This document shows positions 38,110 to 48,560 of a stretch of DNA of 64,000 nt, one piece after another (position 1 is the first letter of the stretch; each line of letters starts with the position of its first letter). Under the pieces are notes generated by a model that did no database searches, had not been told where the DNA came from, and saw nothing but the letters and a program-made list of their open reading frames with translations. Both the position numbers and the translations under genes were made by a program. The stretch is taken from contig NZ_AP025465.1 in the NCBI RefSeq assembly GCF_024347355.1, forward strand, positions 2,790,001 through 2,854,000. The letters run 5' to 3'. This DNA comes from Vibrio chagasii (GTDB lineage: Bacteria > Pseudomonadota > Gammaproteobacteria > Enterobacterales > Vibrionaceae).

Positions 38110-40604
38110 CGGTTCAACTGTCGTTTGGTTTTAGTGGTTGCAACATGGTTAGCAGGGTCATCAGGCCAAGGGTGTTTTGGGTAACGACCTTTCATCTCTT
38201 TTTGCACTTCTTTGTACGCGCCAGCCCAAAAGCCAGCTAAATCCTGAGTAATTTGTAATGGGCGCTGTGCAGGAGAAAGTAATTCAAGCACAACCTTTTT
38301 ACGCCCTTGGGCTATCAATGGTGAGTCTTGTTCACCAAAGACCTCTTGCATTCGAACCGAGATCACGGGTTCAGATTGATACTGGTATCGGATCGCTTTT
38401 TTACTGCCTGTCGGCATCACATAATGTGTTGGCAGCCACTGGTCAATCTCTTGATTCAGAGGCCAACCGAGATACGCCGACAGTGCCTGCTCAATCGAAA
38501 CGTTTGCCAGCCCTTTCGCAGATTTAACGCCGTTCAAATACGGCGATAACCAAGTATCAAGATGTTCTACTAGGCTCGCGTCATCCATCGCAGGCCAATC
38601 ATGTTCTGGCATCCAAAGCTGAGCGCAACGCACGCGTTCAACAAGTTGCTTCGCCGCTGGCGTCCAATGTAAAAGGTCCAGCCCACATCGAGCGATGTAA
38701 TTCAACAGCGCTTGGCTAATCTGACTTGCGTCCGGCTCAGGTAAAGCCTTAGTGCTGATAACAAGCTTACCCAAAGCAACTCGCTGCTCGGCAACTAATT
38801 TGCCACGTTTTTCATCCCAGTCGGCATAATCGGAACAAACAAAAAGCTTAGGAAACGCGTCTTCTAACTGTGTAATATCAACGGGGGTCGCTAAGAAGAT
38901 CTGACTAGCACGCCCGGTGCTACGCATCAAATCAATCACCACGATATAATCATTGTTTGCCAATGGATCATCATCACGCACCTCTGCACCGTGACCGTTC
39001 GCTAACAGAAAAGCATTACTATTGGCACTTCTTGCTTGAGCAATTCGGTCTGGGAATGCAAAACAAAGCACCAATGGTAGCAATGATTCGTCAAGTTGTG
39101 ACAAATCTAAGTGATGATTCAGTTTGCTAGCGAGGTTTTTCGCTCGCTGCATCACAACGCTATTTTTCGTGTGCTTTCTCTGCTTTAGCCTATGTAGCGA
39201 ATGCTGAATATCCGAGACATTGCGCTCTGGCTCTTCCAACAACGCAGCGGCAACAATAGCAACATTCAACATGGCTTGGCTGCCCTGCTGCGCTTTGATC
39301 AGCATACTGGCGATACGCGGCTCAATACCTAATCGCTGCGCTTGCTTACCTAACGAAGTAAACTGACCATGGGTGTCTAATAGCTCAAGGCTTTGCAACA
39401 ATTGTCTAGCTTGCTCTTTAGAGGCGCGTGGCGGAATATCAAGCCATTGCAGTTCATCCGCATTTGCAGCGCCCCACTGGGTCAACTCTGCCACCAGCGA
39501 GGAGAGGTCTGAATGGAGAATTTCCGGTTCAGGTACAGCAGGTTGCTGCATTAACTGCGTTTCGCTGTACAAACGAACACACAGCCCTTCTTCAATTCGC
39601 CCAGCACGACCCGCGCGCTGCTCAGCGGAAGATTGTGAGATTTTGACTTGCTCGAGCTTAGTGATACCAGTTTTCAAATCAAACTTAGCGACTCTTTCAA
39701 GCCCTGAGTCCACCACTAATCGAATACCTTCGATAGTCAAAGAGGTTTCAGCGATATTGGTAGCCAATACCACTTTGCGGCGTCCTTTCTCCGATGGTGC
39801 AATCGCCTTCTGTTGCTGAGAAAAGTTAAGCTGCCCGTACAGAGGGCACACATCAATGTCACTGACTAAGTTCTCTAATTGAGCTTCTACCTGCTTTATT
39901 GCAGACACTCCTGGTAGGAACGCCAATAGTGACCCCGACTCCTTCTCCATCAGAGAACGAATCACGTTAGCCATTTTAGGCGCCAAGTAATCATTAGTAC
40001 CCAGAGGCTGGTAACGGAATTCAACCGGAAAAGTGCGACCTTGCGACTCAACATACTTAGCCTCTGGCAACAAGGATTGCAGAGCTTGCTGATCTAAGGT
40101 GGCCGACATCACTATCACTTTCAGATCATCACGCAGCGCTTCTTGGATCTCCAAGCTAAACGCCAGTGCCGTATCTGCATGAATGCTGCGCTCATGGAAT
40201 TCATCGAAGATCACCATATCGACCCCAGTCAGTTCAGGGTCAGTTTGGATCATTCTGGTCATGATACCTTCGGTAACGATCTCTAAGCGAGTTGCGCTGC
40301 TGGTTTTAGATTCGCCACGAACTCTAAAACCGATGCTCTCCCCCACCTTCTCTCCCAATTGACTCGCCAAGTAAGCCGCAATATTTCTTGCAGCCAACCG
40401 CCTTGGTTCAAGCATGATAATTTTGCCTTGAACGGCTTTGGTCTTAACTAACTGTAAAGGGAAGAATGTTGACTTACCCGCACCGGGAGCCGCTTTAAGA
40501 ATTAGTTGAGTGTGTGTTTCTACGCCAGCGAGCAGATCTGGCATCACAGCTTCTATGGGCAGTTGTGGCAATGGGAGAACCTTGTGGTGTAATGTTGGCA
40601 ACAT
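38106..40604 (-). CDS. hrpB: ATP-dependent RNA helicase HrpB
   Basis: This 832-residue DEAH/RHA-type helicase has Walker A APGAGKST near residue 38, DEFH in VIFDEFHERS near 130, SAT near 162 and the QRAGRAGR motif near 325, followed by the HA2 and C-terminal HrpB-specific domains. The physiological role in bacteria is poorly defined. The gene is divergent from sfsA and overlaps mrcB by four bases, so helicase and PBP1B are probably co-transcribed. The ribosome site at the chosen ATG is weak. Confidence 0.92.
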   Translation of the reverse strand: MLPTLHHKVLPLPQLPIEAVMPDLLAGVETHTQLILKAAPGAGKSTFFPLQLVKTKAVQGKIIMLEPRRLAARNIAAYLASQLGEKVGESIGFRVRGESKTSSATRLEIVTEGIMTRMIQTDPELTGVDMVIFDEFHERSIHADTALAFSLEIQEALRDDLKVIVMSATLDQQALQSLLPEAKYVESQGRTFPVEFRYQPLGTNDYLAPKMANVIRSLMEKESGSLLAFLPGVSAIKQVEAQLENLVSDIDVCPLYGQLNFSQQQKAIAPSEKGRRKVVLATNIAETSLTIEGIRLVVDSGLERVAKFDLKTGITKLEQVKISQSSAEQRAGRAGRIEEGLCVRLYSETQLMQQPAVPEPEILHSDLSSLVAELTQWGAANADELQWLDIPPRASKEQARQLLQSLELLDTHGQFTSLGKQAQRLGIEPRIASMLIKAQQGSQAMLNVAIVAAALLEEPERNVSDIQHSLHRLKQRKHTKNSVVMQRAKNLASKLNHHLDLSQLDESLLPLVLCFAFPDRIAQARSANSNAFLLANGHGAEVRDDDPLANNDYIVVIDLMRSTGRASQIFLATPVDITQLEDAFPKLFVCSDYADWDEKRGKLVAEQRVALGKLVISTKALPEPDASQISQALLNYIARCGLDLLHWTPAAKQLVERVRCAQLWMPEHDWPAMDDASLVEHLDTWLSPYLNGVKSAKGLANVSIEQALSAYLGWPLNQEIDQWLPTHYVMPTGSKKAIRYQYQSEPVISVRMQEVFGEQDSPLIAQGRKKVVLELLSPAQRPLQITQDLAGFWAGAYKEVQKEMKGRYPKHPWPDDPANHVATTKTKRQLNR

Positions 40605-40638
40605 TGTACATAAAAACCTACCCGTCTAAATAAGTAAT

Positions 40639-41364
40639 ATGCAGTTCAATCCACCATTAGAGTCAGCGACTCTTATCAAACGCTACAAACGTTTCCTCAC
40701 TGACATCAAACTTCCCGACGGCAGCGAGCGTACTATTCACTGTGCCAACACTGGAGCGATGACAGGATGCGCGACTCCGGGTAACACTGTGTGGTATTCA
40801 ACCTCCGATAATGCAAAAAGAAAGTACCCAAACAGCTGGGAGATCTCAGAAACGGACAAAGGTCACCGGATTTGTGTAAATACTGCGCGAGCAAACCAGC
40901 TAGCAGTGGAAGCAATTGAAAATAAGACTATAGTTGAACTCTTAGGTTATAACGCGTTACGAACCGAAGTGAAGTATGGTAGCGAGAATAGTCGAATTGA
41001 CATTCTGCTTGAAGATAACGAAAAGCCGCCTTGCTATATCGAAGTAAAAAGCGTCACCTTACTCGATGAACAAGAGACCTCAACTGAGGGGCAAGGTTTT
41101 TTCCCTGATGCGGTGACAACCAGAGGCCAAAAACATCTGCGTGAACTCACAGAAATGGTCGAATCTGGAAATAGAGCCGTACTTTTATTCACTGTTTTAC
41201 ATTCAGGTATTGAAAAAGTGTCTGCGGCACACCATATAGACGCCAAATATTCGTTATTACTAAAACAAGCACAAGACGCTGGAGTTGAAGTGCTTTGCTA
41301 CAAAGCAGAGCTCAGCAGTACTCAAATACAACTAAAACAATCTGTTGAATTTATCAATAACTAA
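40639..41364 (+). CDS. sfsA: Sugar fermentation stimulation protein SfsA family
   Basis: This 241-residue protein begins [20 protein letters not shown] and contains [14 protein letters not shown] and IEVKSVTL with [13 protein letters not shown], the conserved blocks of SfsA. It has an OB-like N-terminal part and a nuclease-like fold (ExK) in the C-terminal half. In E. coli it was linked to maltose gene expression and DNA binding; its true biochemical role is uncertain. It lies upstream of dksA as in enterobacteria, but dksA has its own promoter here. Confidence 0.92.
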   Translation: MQFNPPLESATLIKRYKRFLTDIKLPDGSERTIHCANTGAMTGCATPGNTVWYSTSDNAKRKYPNSWEISETDKGHRICVNTARANQLAVEAIENKTIVELLGYNALRTEVKYGSENSRIDILLEDNEKPPCYIEVKSVTLLDEQETSTEGQGFFPDAVTTRGQKHLRELTEMVESGNRAVLLFTVLHSGIEKVSAAHHIDAKYSLLLKQAQDAGVEVLCYKAELSSTQIQLKQSVEFINN

Positions 41365-41413
41365 ACAAAGATGTTGAACAAATCACATTGATTGCAAGTT
41401 TGAATAAGAGTAT

Positions 41414-41442
41414 TTGCCACCATTCGTTCTTTCTGCTATAGA
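41414..41442 (+). promoter_or_regulatory. sigma70 promoter of dksA
   Basis: TTGCCA, exactly 17 bases, then TATAGA. This gives a start near 41449, about 50 bases before the dksA ATG. The discriminator after the -10 element is GC-rich (ACCCGCC). Confidence 0.65.
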
Positions 41443-41499
41443 TACCCGCCTTAAAATTAGCTGCTTTGCAGTTGACTAGGTGTAAATAGGAGATGCTGT

Positions 41500-41946
41500 A
41501 TGCCAGAATCTAAGAAAAAAGCGCTAGGCATCCTAGCCATCGCAGGTGTTGAACCGTACCAAGAAAAGCCAGGTGAAGAATACATGTCACCTGAGCAAAC
41601 GGAACATTTTACAAAAATTTTAGCAGCTTGGCGCAACCAGCTCAGGGAAGAAGTTGATCGTACTGTGCACCACATGCAGGACGAAGCAGCGAATTTCCCA
41701 GACCCAGTTGACCGTGCTTCTCAAGAAGAAGAATTCAGCCTAGAGCTACGTAACCGTGACCGTGAGCGTCGTCTAATCAAGAAAATTGAGAAGACACTAG
41801 ACAAGATCGAAGAAGATGATTTCGGCTTCTGTGATTCTTGCGGTATCGAGATTGGCATTCGTCGCCTTGAAGCTCGTCCAACTGCTGACCTTTGTATTGA
41901 CTGTAAAACACTTGCAGAGATCAAAGAGAAACAAATGCAAGGTTAA
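41500..41946 (+). CDS. dksA: RNA polymerase-binding transcription factor DksA
   Basis: DksA binds the RNA polymerase secondary channel and works with ppGpp to repress rRNA and activate amino-acid promoters. The 148-residue protein has the long coiled coil with the acidic tip residues D68 and D71 and A73 (DPVDRA). The zinc site is complete: C111, C114, C132 and C135 in FCDSCG and LCIDC. The length and position after sfsA match E. coli. It has its own promoter and terminator. Confidence 0.97.
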   Translation: MPESKKKALGILAIAGVEPYQEKPGEEYMSPEQTEHFTKILAAWRNQLREEVDRTVHHMQDEAANFPDPVDRASQEEEFSLELRNRDRERRLIKKIEKTLDKIEEDDFGFCDSCGIEIGIRRLEARPTADLCIDCKTLAEIKEKQMQG

Positions 41947-41964
41947 TACTTGCGGATGTAAAGA

Positions 41965-41988
41965 AAGGGAGCTTTGGCTCCCTTTTTT
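41965..41988 (+). terminator. Terminator of dksA
   Basis: AAGGGAGC/GCTCCCTT with a TTTG loop and a T-run lies 20 bases after the stop codon. Confidence 0.9.
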
Positions 41989-42136
41989 GTTTGCTGCCTA
42001 AGCGAGATGCCTTAGATAGCAATGAGCAGTGTTAAAACGAGTACTAAGCAGCAACAATACTCACTGCATGCAATAAACACATTAAACGTCTTAAGAATCG
42101 GCTACTGCGGTACCCTCTAGATTAGGTTGTTCACAT

Positions 42137-43012
42137 ATGAATTATATTGGGCGCTTTGCACCATCACCGTCAGGTCCTCTTCATTTTGGCTCACTGGTTG
42201 CTGCTCTTGGCAGCTACTTCCAAGCAAAATCTCATCAGGGACAATGGTTAGTCCGTATGGAAGACCTAGATCCGCCAAGAGAGATGGCTGGCGCTGCAGA
42301 CCTGATTCTTAAGACGCTTGAGGCTTACCACCTATTTTGGGATGGAAAAGTCGTTTATCAGAGCCAACGTCACGACCTATACCAAGCGCAAATTGATCAA
42401 TGGGTGGCTGACAACCAAGCCTACTACTGCCAATGCACGCGCAAACAGATAAAAGCCTTGGGTGGTTTCTATAATGGCCATTGTCGACAGGCGGGGTTAA
42501 TTGATACGGGCGAGCAAGCCGTGCGTTTATGTATGGATTTCCCCGTCGAGTCATTCGACGATGTTCGCCATGGCACCATTCAAATCCCTAAAGCATTGGC
42601 TGAAGAGGATTTCATCATCAAACGCCGCGATGGCTTGTTTGCTTATAACTTGGCCGTGGTACTTGATGATATCGAGCAAGGCGTAACGGAAGTGGTGAGA
42701 GGCGCTGATCTCATCGAACCTACGGGCCGCCAAATCAGTCTTTATAAGACACTGAAACAAAATACAGTGAGCTACTTGCACTTGCCGTTAGCGACCGACG
42801 CGTCTGGCAATAAACTATCAAAGCAGAACCACGCCACCGCTATTGACCTCGATAACCCCAAACCAACACTGCTCAATGCCATGCAGTTCTTAGGCTTTGA
42901 GGTTCCTAAGGCCGTTTGTGAAGCTTCAGTCGATGAGATTTTGGCATGGGGCTGCCAGCAATGGAACGTTGCTCAATTACCTGATAGTTTACAAAAACAA
43001 CACTGCAATTAG
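42137..43012 (+). CDS. gluQ: Glutamyl-Q tRNA(Asp) synthetase
   Basis: This 291-residue paralogue of the catalytic half of glutamyl-tRNA synthetase glutamylates queuosine in the anticodon of tRNA-Asp. The HIGH-like motif is in FAPSPSGPLHFGSLVAAL near the start, the zinc cysteines in YYCQCTRKQ and GHCR near residues 95-115, and the KMSKS-like motif is KLSKQN near 228. No anticodon-binding domain is present, as expected. The position between dksA and pcnB is the standard gammaproteobacterial order. Confidence 0.94.
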   Translation: MNYIGRFAPSPSGPLHFGSLVAALGSYFQAKSHQGQWLVRMEDLDPPREMAGAADLILKTLEAYHLFWDGKVVYQSQRHDLYQAQIDQWVADNQAYYCQCTRKQIKALGGFYNGHCRQAGLIDTGEQAVRLCMDFPVESFDDVRHGTIQIPKALAEEDFIIKRRDGLFAYNLAVVLDDIEQGVTEVVRGADLIEPTGRQISLYKTLKQNTVSYLHLPLATDASGNKLSKQNHATAIDLDNPKPTLLNAMQFLGFEVPKAVCEASVDEILAWGCQQWNVAQLPDSLQKQHCN

Positions 43013-43195
43013 CTCAAAACAAACGGCAAATAGTACAAACGACACACAAAAATGCCATAACCAACCACTGTGGTTAAGCAGACGATGTTCTCAAATGGCT
43101 CGCGCTAAGCTATTATTAGCCGCAATTAAACTCTGCACTACCACTTTGGACTAAGAGAAAAACAAAGTTGGCGATACCTACTTTGTTCTAAACTA

Positions 43196-44551
43196 ATGAA
43201 TACAAACGACAATACCCCAAGCGAACAACGCGGATTCCACGAACTAGCACTGAATATTTATACTCGCCAAGAGCACAATATTTCACGTAAGCAGATCAGC
43301 GATAACGCACTAAAAGTACTATATCGCCTGAATGGTGCGGGTTTTGACGCATTTTTAGTCGGTGGTGGTGTCCGTGATATCTTACTTGGCTCTCAGCCAA
43401 AAGATTTCGATATTGCGACCAACGCTACGCCAGAGCAGATCAAGAACCTCTTCCGAAACTGCCGCCTAATTGGCCGTCGTTTCCGCTTGGCACACATCAT
43501 GTTTGGTCGTGACATCATTGAGGTGGCAACTTTCCGAGGTCACCATCAAGAGCCATCTAAAAACGTATCTGCACAATCGAAAGAAGGCATGCTATTACGC
43601 GACAACGTGTACGGCAGTGTTGATGAAGATGCAGAGCGTCGCGATTTCACGATCAATGCGATGTACTACAACATTGCAGACTACAGCATCCACGATTACG
43701 CAGGTGGTGTAGAAGATTTAGAAGATAAGCTTATCCGCCTAATTGGCGACCCAGAGACACGCTACCGTGAAGACCCTGTACGCATGCTGCGTGCAATGCG
43801 TTTCTCGGCGAAGCTGGATTTTGATATTGAAGAAGACACCGCCGACCCAATTGAAGGCCTGGCGCACCTTCTAAAAGACATCCCAGCAGCACGTCTTTAC
43901 GAAGAATCTCTAAAACTGCTTCAATCAGGCTACGGCTTAGAGACCTACCATCTGATGCGTGAATACAACCTATTCCAGCAGATGTTCCCAGCGGTAGCTG
44001 AGTACTTCACTGAAGATTACGACTCACCGACTGAGCAAATGCTTGATTTGGTGCTCGACTCTACCGACCTTCGTATCGAAGATGGTAAACGAGTAAACCC
44101 TGCATTCATGTTTGCCGCGATTCTTTGGTACCCAATGAATAAGCTGGCAGACAAGCTTGTTGCCGAGCAAGGCATTGCACACTACGACGCGATCATGGAA
44201 GCAAGTAACATCATTCTTGATCAGCAAGTAAAATCCATTGCTATCCCTCGTCGCCACACAGCAACCATTCGTGAAGTTTGGCAACTGCAACTGCGACTAC
44301 CTCGCCGCAACGGTAAACGTGCCGTTCGCCTAATGGAGCTCAACAAGTTCCGCGCTGGTTACGACTTCTTAGAGATGCGTGGCGAGATTGAAGGTGGCGA
44401 GACAAAAGAGTTAGCTAAATGGTGGGAGCGTTATCAGACAGCTGGTCGCAACATGCGTCAAGCAATGGCTAACGACGTAGCAGCACCATCAAAGTCAGGT
44501 CATCGTCGCCGTAAGACTTACCGAAAAAAAAAGAGTAAGCAAGCCGAATGA
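43196..44551 (+). CDS. pcnB: Poly(A) polymerase I
   Basis: This 451-residue enzyme adds 3' poly(A) tails that promote RNA decay. The nucleotidyltransferase signature LVGGGVRDILLG is followed by the metal-binding DFD (PKDFDIATNA) near residue 67, and by the RRFRLAHIMFG and RRDFTINAMYYN blocks. The C-terminus is very basic (HRRRKTYRKKKSK), as in the family. ATG 43196 lacks a clear ribosome site. The E. coli gene uses a non-ATG start upstream, so the exact N-terminus is uncertain. It overlaps folK by four bases (ATGA). Confidence 0.94.
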   Translation: MNTNDNTPSEQRGFHELALNIYTRQEHNISRKQISDNALKVLYRLNGAGFDAFLVGGGVRDILLGSQPKDFDIATNATPEQIKNLFRNCRLIGRRFRLAHIMFGRDIIEVATFRGHHQEPSKNVSAQSKEGMLLRDNVYGSVDEDAERRDFTINAMYYNIADYSIHDYAGGVEDLEDKLIRLIGDPETRYREDPVRMLRAMRFSAKLDFDIEEDTADPIEGLAHLLKDIPAARLYEESLKLLQSGYGLETYHLMREYNLFQQMFPAVAEYFTEDYDSPTEQMLDLVLDSTDLRIEDGKRVNPAFMFAAILWYPMNKLADKLVAEQGIAHYDAIMEASNIILDQQVKSIAIPRRHTATIREVWQLQLRLPRRNGKRAVRLMELNKFRAGYDFLEMRGEIEGGETKELAKWWERYQTAGRNMRQAMANDVAAPSKSGHRRRKTYRKKKSKQAE

Positions 44552-45033
44552 TAACTGCTTATATTGCGGTCGGCAGCAACCTTGCCGACCCAGTTAGCCA
44601 AGCAAATTTGGCTATCGAAACGCTAAAAAGCCTACCGCGATCAACGTTTATTGCGACCTCTCAGCTATATAGTAGCACTCCAATGGGGCCGCAAAATCAA
44701 CCGGACTACATCAATGCGGTAGTCGCGATTAAAACCGAATTAACGCCTATTGAACTGCTTGATTGCACTCAAAAAATCGAGTTAGAGCAAGGGCGTGTCC
44801 GTAAAGACGAACGCTGGGGACCAAGAACCTTGGATCTCGACATCGTGTTGTACGGCAATGAGGTGATCGATTCAGAGCGCTTAACCGTTCCTCATTACGG
44901 AATGAAAGAACGAGAGTTTGTACTCTACCCGCTTGCTGAAATCGCACCAAGTTTACAACTCCCTGATGGGACTGAGCTGACAGAACTATTGAAAATTGTA
45001 GATAAAAACGGGCTCAATGTTTGGCAGCAATAG
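44548..45033 (+). CDS. folK: 6-hydroxymethyl-7,8-dihydropterin pyrophosphokinase
   Basis: This 161-residue enzyme transfers pyrophosphate from ATP to the pterin in folate synthesis. The signature RWGPRTLDLDIVLYG is present near residue 90, and IAVGSNL near the N-terminus. Translation is coupled to pcnB through an ATGA overlap, and panB follows after 22 bases, giving a pcnB-folK-panB-panC operon as in many gammaproteobacteria. Confidence 0.96.
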   Translation: MITAYIAVGSNLADPVSQANLAIETLKSLPRSTFIATSQLYSSTPMGPQNQPDYINAVVAIKTELTPIELLDCTQKIELEQGRVRKDERWGPRTLDLDIVLYGNEVIDSERLTVPHYGMKEREFVLYPLAEIAPSLQLPDGTELTELLKIVDKNGLNVWQQ

Positions 45034-45055
45034 CCAGGCACATTAAGGAAAACCA

Positions 45056-45850
45056 ATGAAAAAAGTAACCATTAACGACCTGATCAAGTGTAAACGTGAA
45101 GGCCGTAAATTCGCGACGTCAACAGCTTACGATGCGAGCTTTGCTCAACTATTCGAAAGCCAAGAGATGCCTGTTCTGCTTGTCGGTGATTCACTGGGTA
45201 TGGTTCTACAAGGCCATAACGACACATTACCAGTAAGCGTTGAAGACATTGCTTACCACACTCGCTCTGTGCGTGCTGGTAGCCCTAACTGTCTTCTAAT
45301 GGCTGATATGCCTTTCATGAGCTACGCGACTCCAGAGCAAGCTTGTGAGAGCGCAGCTACCTTGATGCGTGCTGGCGCGAACATGGTAAAAATCGAAGGC
45401 GGAAGCTGGTTGGTTGATACTGTGAAGATGCTAACAGAACGCGCAGTACCGGTATGTGCACACTTAGGCTTAACGCCACAATCTGTGAACATCTTTGGTG
45501 GTTACAAGGTTCAAGGTCGCGATGACGACCAAGCTGATAAAATGGTTGCTGACGCACTAGCGCTACAAAACGCAGGTGCTCAAATCGTTCTACTTGAATG
45601 TGTACCAGCTTCATTGGCAAAACGAATTACAGAAGCTTGTCACGTGCCAGTTATTGGTATTGGTGCAGGTAATGTTACCGATGGTCAGATCTTGGTTATG
45701 CATGACATGTTCGGTATTTCTGCGAACTACATGCCGAAATTCTCTAAGAATTTCCTAGCAGAAACAGGTGACATGCGCAAAGCAGTGGCTCTATACAAAG
45801 AAGAAGTAGAGAGCGCACGCTTCCCTGATGATGCTCATACAATCGCTTAG
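45056..45850 (+). CDS. panB: 3-methyl-2-oxobutanoate hydroxymethyltransferase
   Basis: PanB makes ketopantoate from 2-ketoisovalerate and methylene-tetrahydrofolate, the first step of pantothenate synthesis. The 264-residue TIM barrel has the metal and substrate residues in [18 protein letters not shown] and KIEGG, and VPVIGIGAG near residue 198. The ribosome site is AAGGAA. It follows folK, linking folate and pantothenate synthesis in one operon. Confidence 0.97.
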   Translation: MKKVTINDLIKCKREGRKFATSTAYDASFAQLFESQEMPVLLVGDSLGMVLQGHNDTLPVSVEDIAYHTRSVRAGSPNCLLMADMPFMSYATPEQACESAATLMRAGANMVKIEGGSWLVDTVKMLTERAVPVCAHLGLTPQSVNIFGGYKVQGRDDDQADKMVADALALQNAGAQIVLLECVPASLAKRITEACHVPVIGIGAGNVTDGQILVMHDMFGISANYMPKFSKNFLAETGDMRKAVALYKEEVESARFPDDAHTIA

Positions 45851-45858
45851 GAGTAAGT

Positions 45859-46749
45859 ATGCAAACTTTTGCTGAAATAGCGGCTCTTCGTGAGCAGATT
45901 AAACAGTTTAAGCGTGATGGACGTACGGTTGCTTTTGTACCGACTATGGGAAACCTGCATGAAGGCCACCTTACTCTGATAAAGAAGGCTCGTGAACTGG
46001 CAGACATCGTCGTGGTAAGCATCTTTGTTAACCCGATGCAGTTTGATCGTGCTGATGACCTGAACAACTACCCTCGCACGTTAGAGGCTGATTTAAGCAA
46101 ACTAACTGGCGAAGGCGTTGAACTGGTATTTACCCCAACGCCAGAAGTGATGTACCCAGATGGTCTAGACAAACAGACGTTTGTTGAAGTACCAGGGTTA
46201 TCTCACATGTTGGAAGGTGCGTCTCGTCCGGGTCACTTCCGTGGCGTTGCGACGATTGTCACTAAGCTGTTTAACATCGTTCAGCCAGATTTTGCATGCT
46301 TCGGCGAGAAAGACTTCCAGCAACTTGCTGTAATTCGCCAAATGACAACTGACTTAGCGTTAGACATTGAAATTGTAGGTGTTGCGACGGTTCGTGAAAT
46401 GGACGGTTTAGCGATGAGCTCTCGCAATAGCAATCTCACTATTGATGAGCGCCAACGTGCACCGGTTCTAGCACGCACTATGCGTTGGATCAGCAGTGCA
46501 ATTCGCGGTGGACGTGATGACTACGCATCAGTGATTGAAGATGCGACAGATCAGCTTCGTGCAGCAGATCTACAGCCAGATGAAATCTTCATCTGTGATG
46601 CTAAGACTCTGCAAGCCATCACTTCAGAATCCACTCAAGCTGTGATTCTTATGTCGGCTTTCCTAGGTAAGACGCGTCTTATCGACAACCAAGTTCTCGA
46701 CTTGGTAACGGAAACCAAAGAAGAAGTGAAAGAAGAAACCGCTGAGTAA
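45859..46749 (+). CDS. panC: Pantothenate synthetase
   Basis: PanC joins pantoate and beta-alanine using ATP. The 296-residue enzyme shows the nucleotidyl-transferase motif [12 protein letters not shown] near residue 30, [14 protein letters not shown] near 150 and MSSRNSNL near 187. A short acidic C-terminal tail (EVKEETAE) is unusual but harmless. AGGAG precedes the start, eight bases after panB. panD is not in this operon. A bidirectional terminator follows. Confidence 0.97.
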   Translation: MQTFAEIAALREQIKQFKRDGRTVAFVPTMGNLHEGHLTLIKKARELADIVVVSIFVNPMQFDRADDLNNYPRTLEADLSKLTGEGVELVFTPTPEVMYPDGLDKQTFVEVPGLSHMLEGASRPGHFRGVATIVTKLFNIVQPDFACFGEKDFQQLAVIRQMTTDLALDIEIVGVATVREMDGLAMSSRNSNLTIDERQRAPVLARTMRWISSAIRGGRDDYASVIEDATDQLRAADLQPDEIFICDAKTLQAITSESTQAVILMSAFLGKTRLIDNQVLDLVTETKEEVKEETAE

Positions 46750-46813
46750 TCTCTTTCTTCTCTTTGCGTAAACAAGCTCTTAATGCAAAGCAAAAGCACA
46801 AACGCAGAACATA

Positions 46814-46842
46814 AAAAAGGTCGATGTAATATCGACCTTTTT
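46814..46842. terminator. Bidirectional terminator between panC and yadH
   Basis: AAAAAGGTCGAT/ATCGACCTTTTT form a 12-bp stem with a 5-base loop. A T-run appears on either strand, so it can serve both convergent genes. Confidence 0.92.
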
Positions 46843-46870
46843 CTTTATCTGCAATTCAGGGACGTCGGAG

Positions 46871-47641
46871 TTAGCTGCGTAAGCCTATGCCCTTAGTCAC
46901 TAGGTAATGTGCAATACCATACAGCACAACGATAAACACACCTAGTACGCCAAACGACGTCACAATACCCACGTCAGACACACCCAAGAAGCCATATCTA
47001 AACGCATTCACCATGTAGACGATAGGGTTCAACTTCGACACTCCCTGCCAAAACTCAGGCAACAGGCTAATCGAGTAGAATACACCACCAAGATAGGTAA
47101 GCGGCGTCAGAATGAAGGTTGGGATAATTGAGATATCATCAAACGTGCGTGCAAATACCGCGTTGATAAGGCCACCTAACGCAAATACCACCGACGTAAG
47201 GAAAACGGTCGCAATAATCACGCCCCAGTGATCAACCTGAAGGTCAACGAAGAACAGAGAAACAAAGGTCACGATAGTCCCGACCAATAGGCCGCGCACC
47301 ACGCCACCCATCACGAAACCAGAAATAATCACATAGTTCGGCACCGGCGCAACCAGCAGTTCTTCAATGTTCTTTTGGAATTTAGCACTAAAGAATGATG
47401 AAGCCACATTCGAGTACGAGTTAGTGATTACCGACATCATGATCAGACCCGGCACTATGTATTCCATGTAGCTAAAGCCGTTCATTTCACCGATTCGCGC
47501 ACCAATCAGGTTACCGAAGATGATGAAGTAGAGCGTCATAGTAATTGCAGGTGGAACCAGCGTTTGCACCCAAATACGAGTAAAACGGTTGATCTCTTTG
47601 GTCAGCAAGCTGCGAAAAGCAGTCCAATATAGGCTGTACAT
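46871..47641 (-). CDS. yadH: ABC-2 type transporter permease YadH
   Basis: This 256-residue ABC-2 membrane subunit has six hydrophobic segments and starts MYSLYWTAFRSLLTKE. GGGGAG lies six bases upstream of ATG 47641, so the shorter start was preferred to one six codons earlier. The paired ATPase ends one base before this start. The pair equals E. coli YadGH, which lies near can and hpt there too. The exported substrate is not known. Confidence 0.9.
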   Translation of the reverse strand: MYSLYWTAFRSLLTKEINRFTRIWVQTLVPPAITMTLYFIIFGNLIGARIGEMNGFSYMEYIVPGLIMMSVITNSYSNVASSFFSAKFQKNIEELLVAPVPNYVIISGFVMGGVVRGLLVGTIVTFVSLFFVDLQVDHWGVIIATVFLTSVVFALGGLINAVFARTFDDISIIPTFILTPLTYLGGVFYSISLLPEFWQGVSKLNPIVYMVNAFRYGFLGVSDVGIVTSFGVLGVFIVVLYGIAHYLVTKGIGLRS

Positions 47642-47642
47642 A

Positions 47643-48560
47643 TTATTTACTCCCCTCACGCACGATACTTACAAACAGTTCTTCTAGACGGTTAGCTTTG
47701 TTACGCATCGAGAGGACTTTCACATTCTGCTCACTCAACTGAGCAAAGATGGTGTTCAAACCTAGGTTCTTATCAATTTCGATCTCTAAAGAACCATTCA
47801 CCAAGACTTGGTTATTCACGCCTTCTAGCTTAGGTTCAGTCGCGCCCTCTTCAAGATCTAAAATAAAGGTCTCGGCGCTCAACTTACCTAGTAGCGCTTT
47901 CATGGTGGTGTTCTCAATCAACTCACCACGATTAATGATGCCGATGTTGCGACACAACATTTCCGCTTCTTCTAGGTAGTGCGTGGTCAAGATAATGGTA
48001 ATGCCCTGCTTCTCGTTGATCTCTTTGAGGAACTCCCACATCGAGCGGCGCAGTTCAATATCGACACCTGCAGTTGGCTCATCAAGAATCAGCAGCTGTG
48101 GCTCATGCATCAATGCACGCGCGATCATCAAACGACGCTTCATACCACCAGACAAGTTACGCGCACGTTCGCTACGTTTTTCCCATAAATCAAGTTGAGA
48201 TAGGTACTTTTTCGCTCGCTCTTTTGCCAGAGCTTTAGGCACACCGTAGTAACCAGCTTGCTGCAAAACGATCTGCTCAACCGTTTCAAACGGGTTGAAG
48301 TTAAACTCTTGAGGAACTAAGCCTAGGTTTTGCTTTGCCAGCTCCAGATCGGTATCAATGTCGTAGCCGAATACCTTAACCTTGCCAGAGGTTTTATTTA
48401 CTAACGAAGAGATAACGCCAATGGTGGTGGACTTGCCCGCACCATTTGGACCAAGAAGCGCGTAAAAGTCACCTTTTGCTACCTGTAAACTAATGCCTTT
48501 AAGTGCCTCGAAGCCACCCGCATAATTTTTTCTTAATTGCTCAATTTCTAATGCATACAT
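47643..48560 (-). CDS. yadG: ABC transporter ATP-binding protein YadG
   Basis: This ATPase of about 305 residues has Walker A GPNGAGKST near residue 37, signature LSGGMKRRLMIARAL near 134, Walker B LLILDEPTAG near 155 and H-loop TTHYLEEAEML near 190. It is nearly collinear with E. coli YadG (VPQEFNFNPFETV). Two in-frame ATGs are possible (48575 and 48560). Neither has a good ribosome site; 48560 aligns with the E. coli start. It forms an operon with yadH. Confidence 0.9.
   Translation of the reverse strand: MYALEIEQLRKNYAGGFEALKGISLQVAKGDFYALLGPNGAGKSTTIGVISSLVNKTSGKVKVFGYDIDTDLELAKQNLGLVPQEFNFNPFETVEQIVLQQAGYYGVPKALAKERAKKYLSQLDLWEKRSERARNLSGGMKRRLMIARALMHEPQLLILDEPTAGVDIELRRSMWEFLKEINEKQGITIILTTHYLEEAEMLCRNIGIINRGELIENTTMKALLGKLSAETFILDLEEGATEPKLEGVNNQVLVNGSLEIEIDKNLGLNTIFAQLSEQNVKVLSMRNKANRLEELFVSIVREGSK

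Noticed and set aside
39373-39819. 148-codon plus-strand frame opposite hrpB
   Set aside because: Antisense shadow of the helicase; no ribosome site or domain.
42000-42136. Possible tRNA or sRNA between dksA and gluQ
   Set aside because: No cloverleaf arms, no CCA end and no stable stem other than the dksA terminator.
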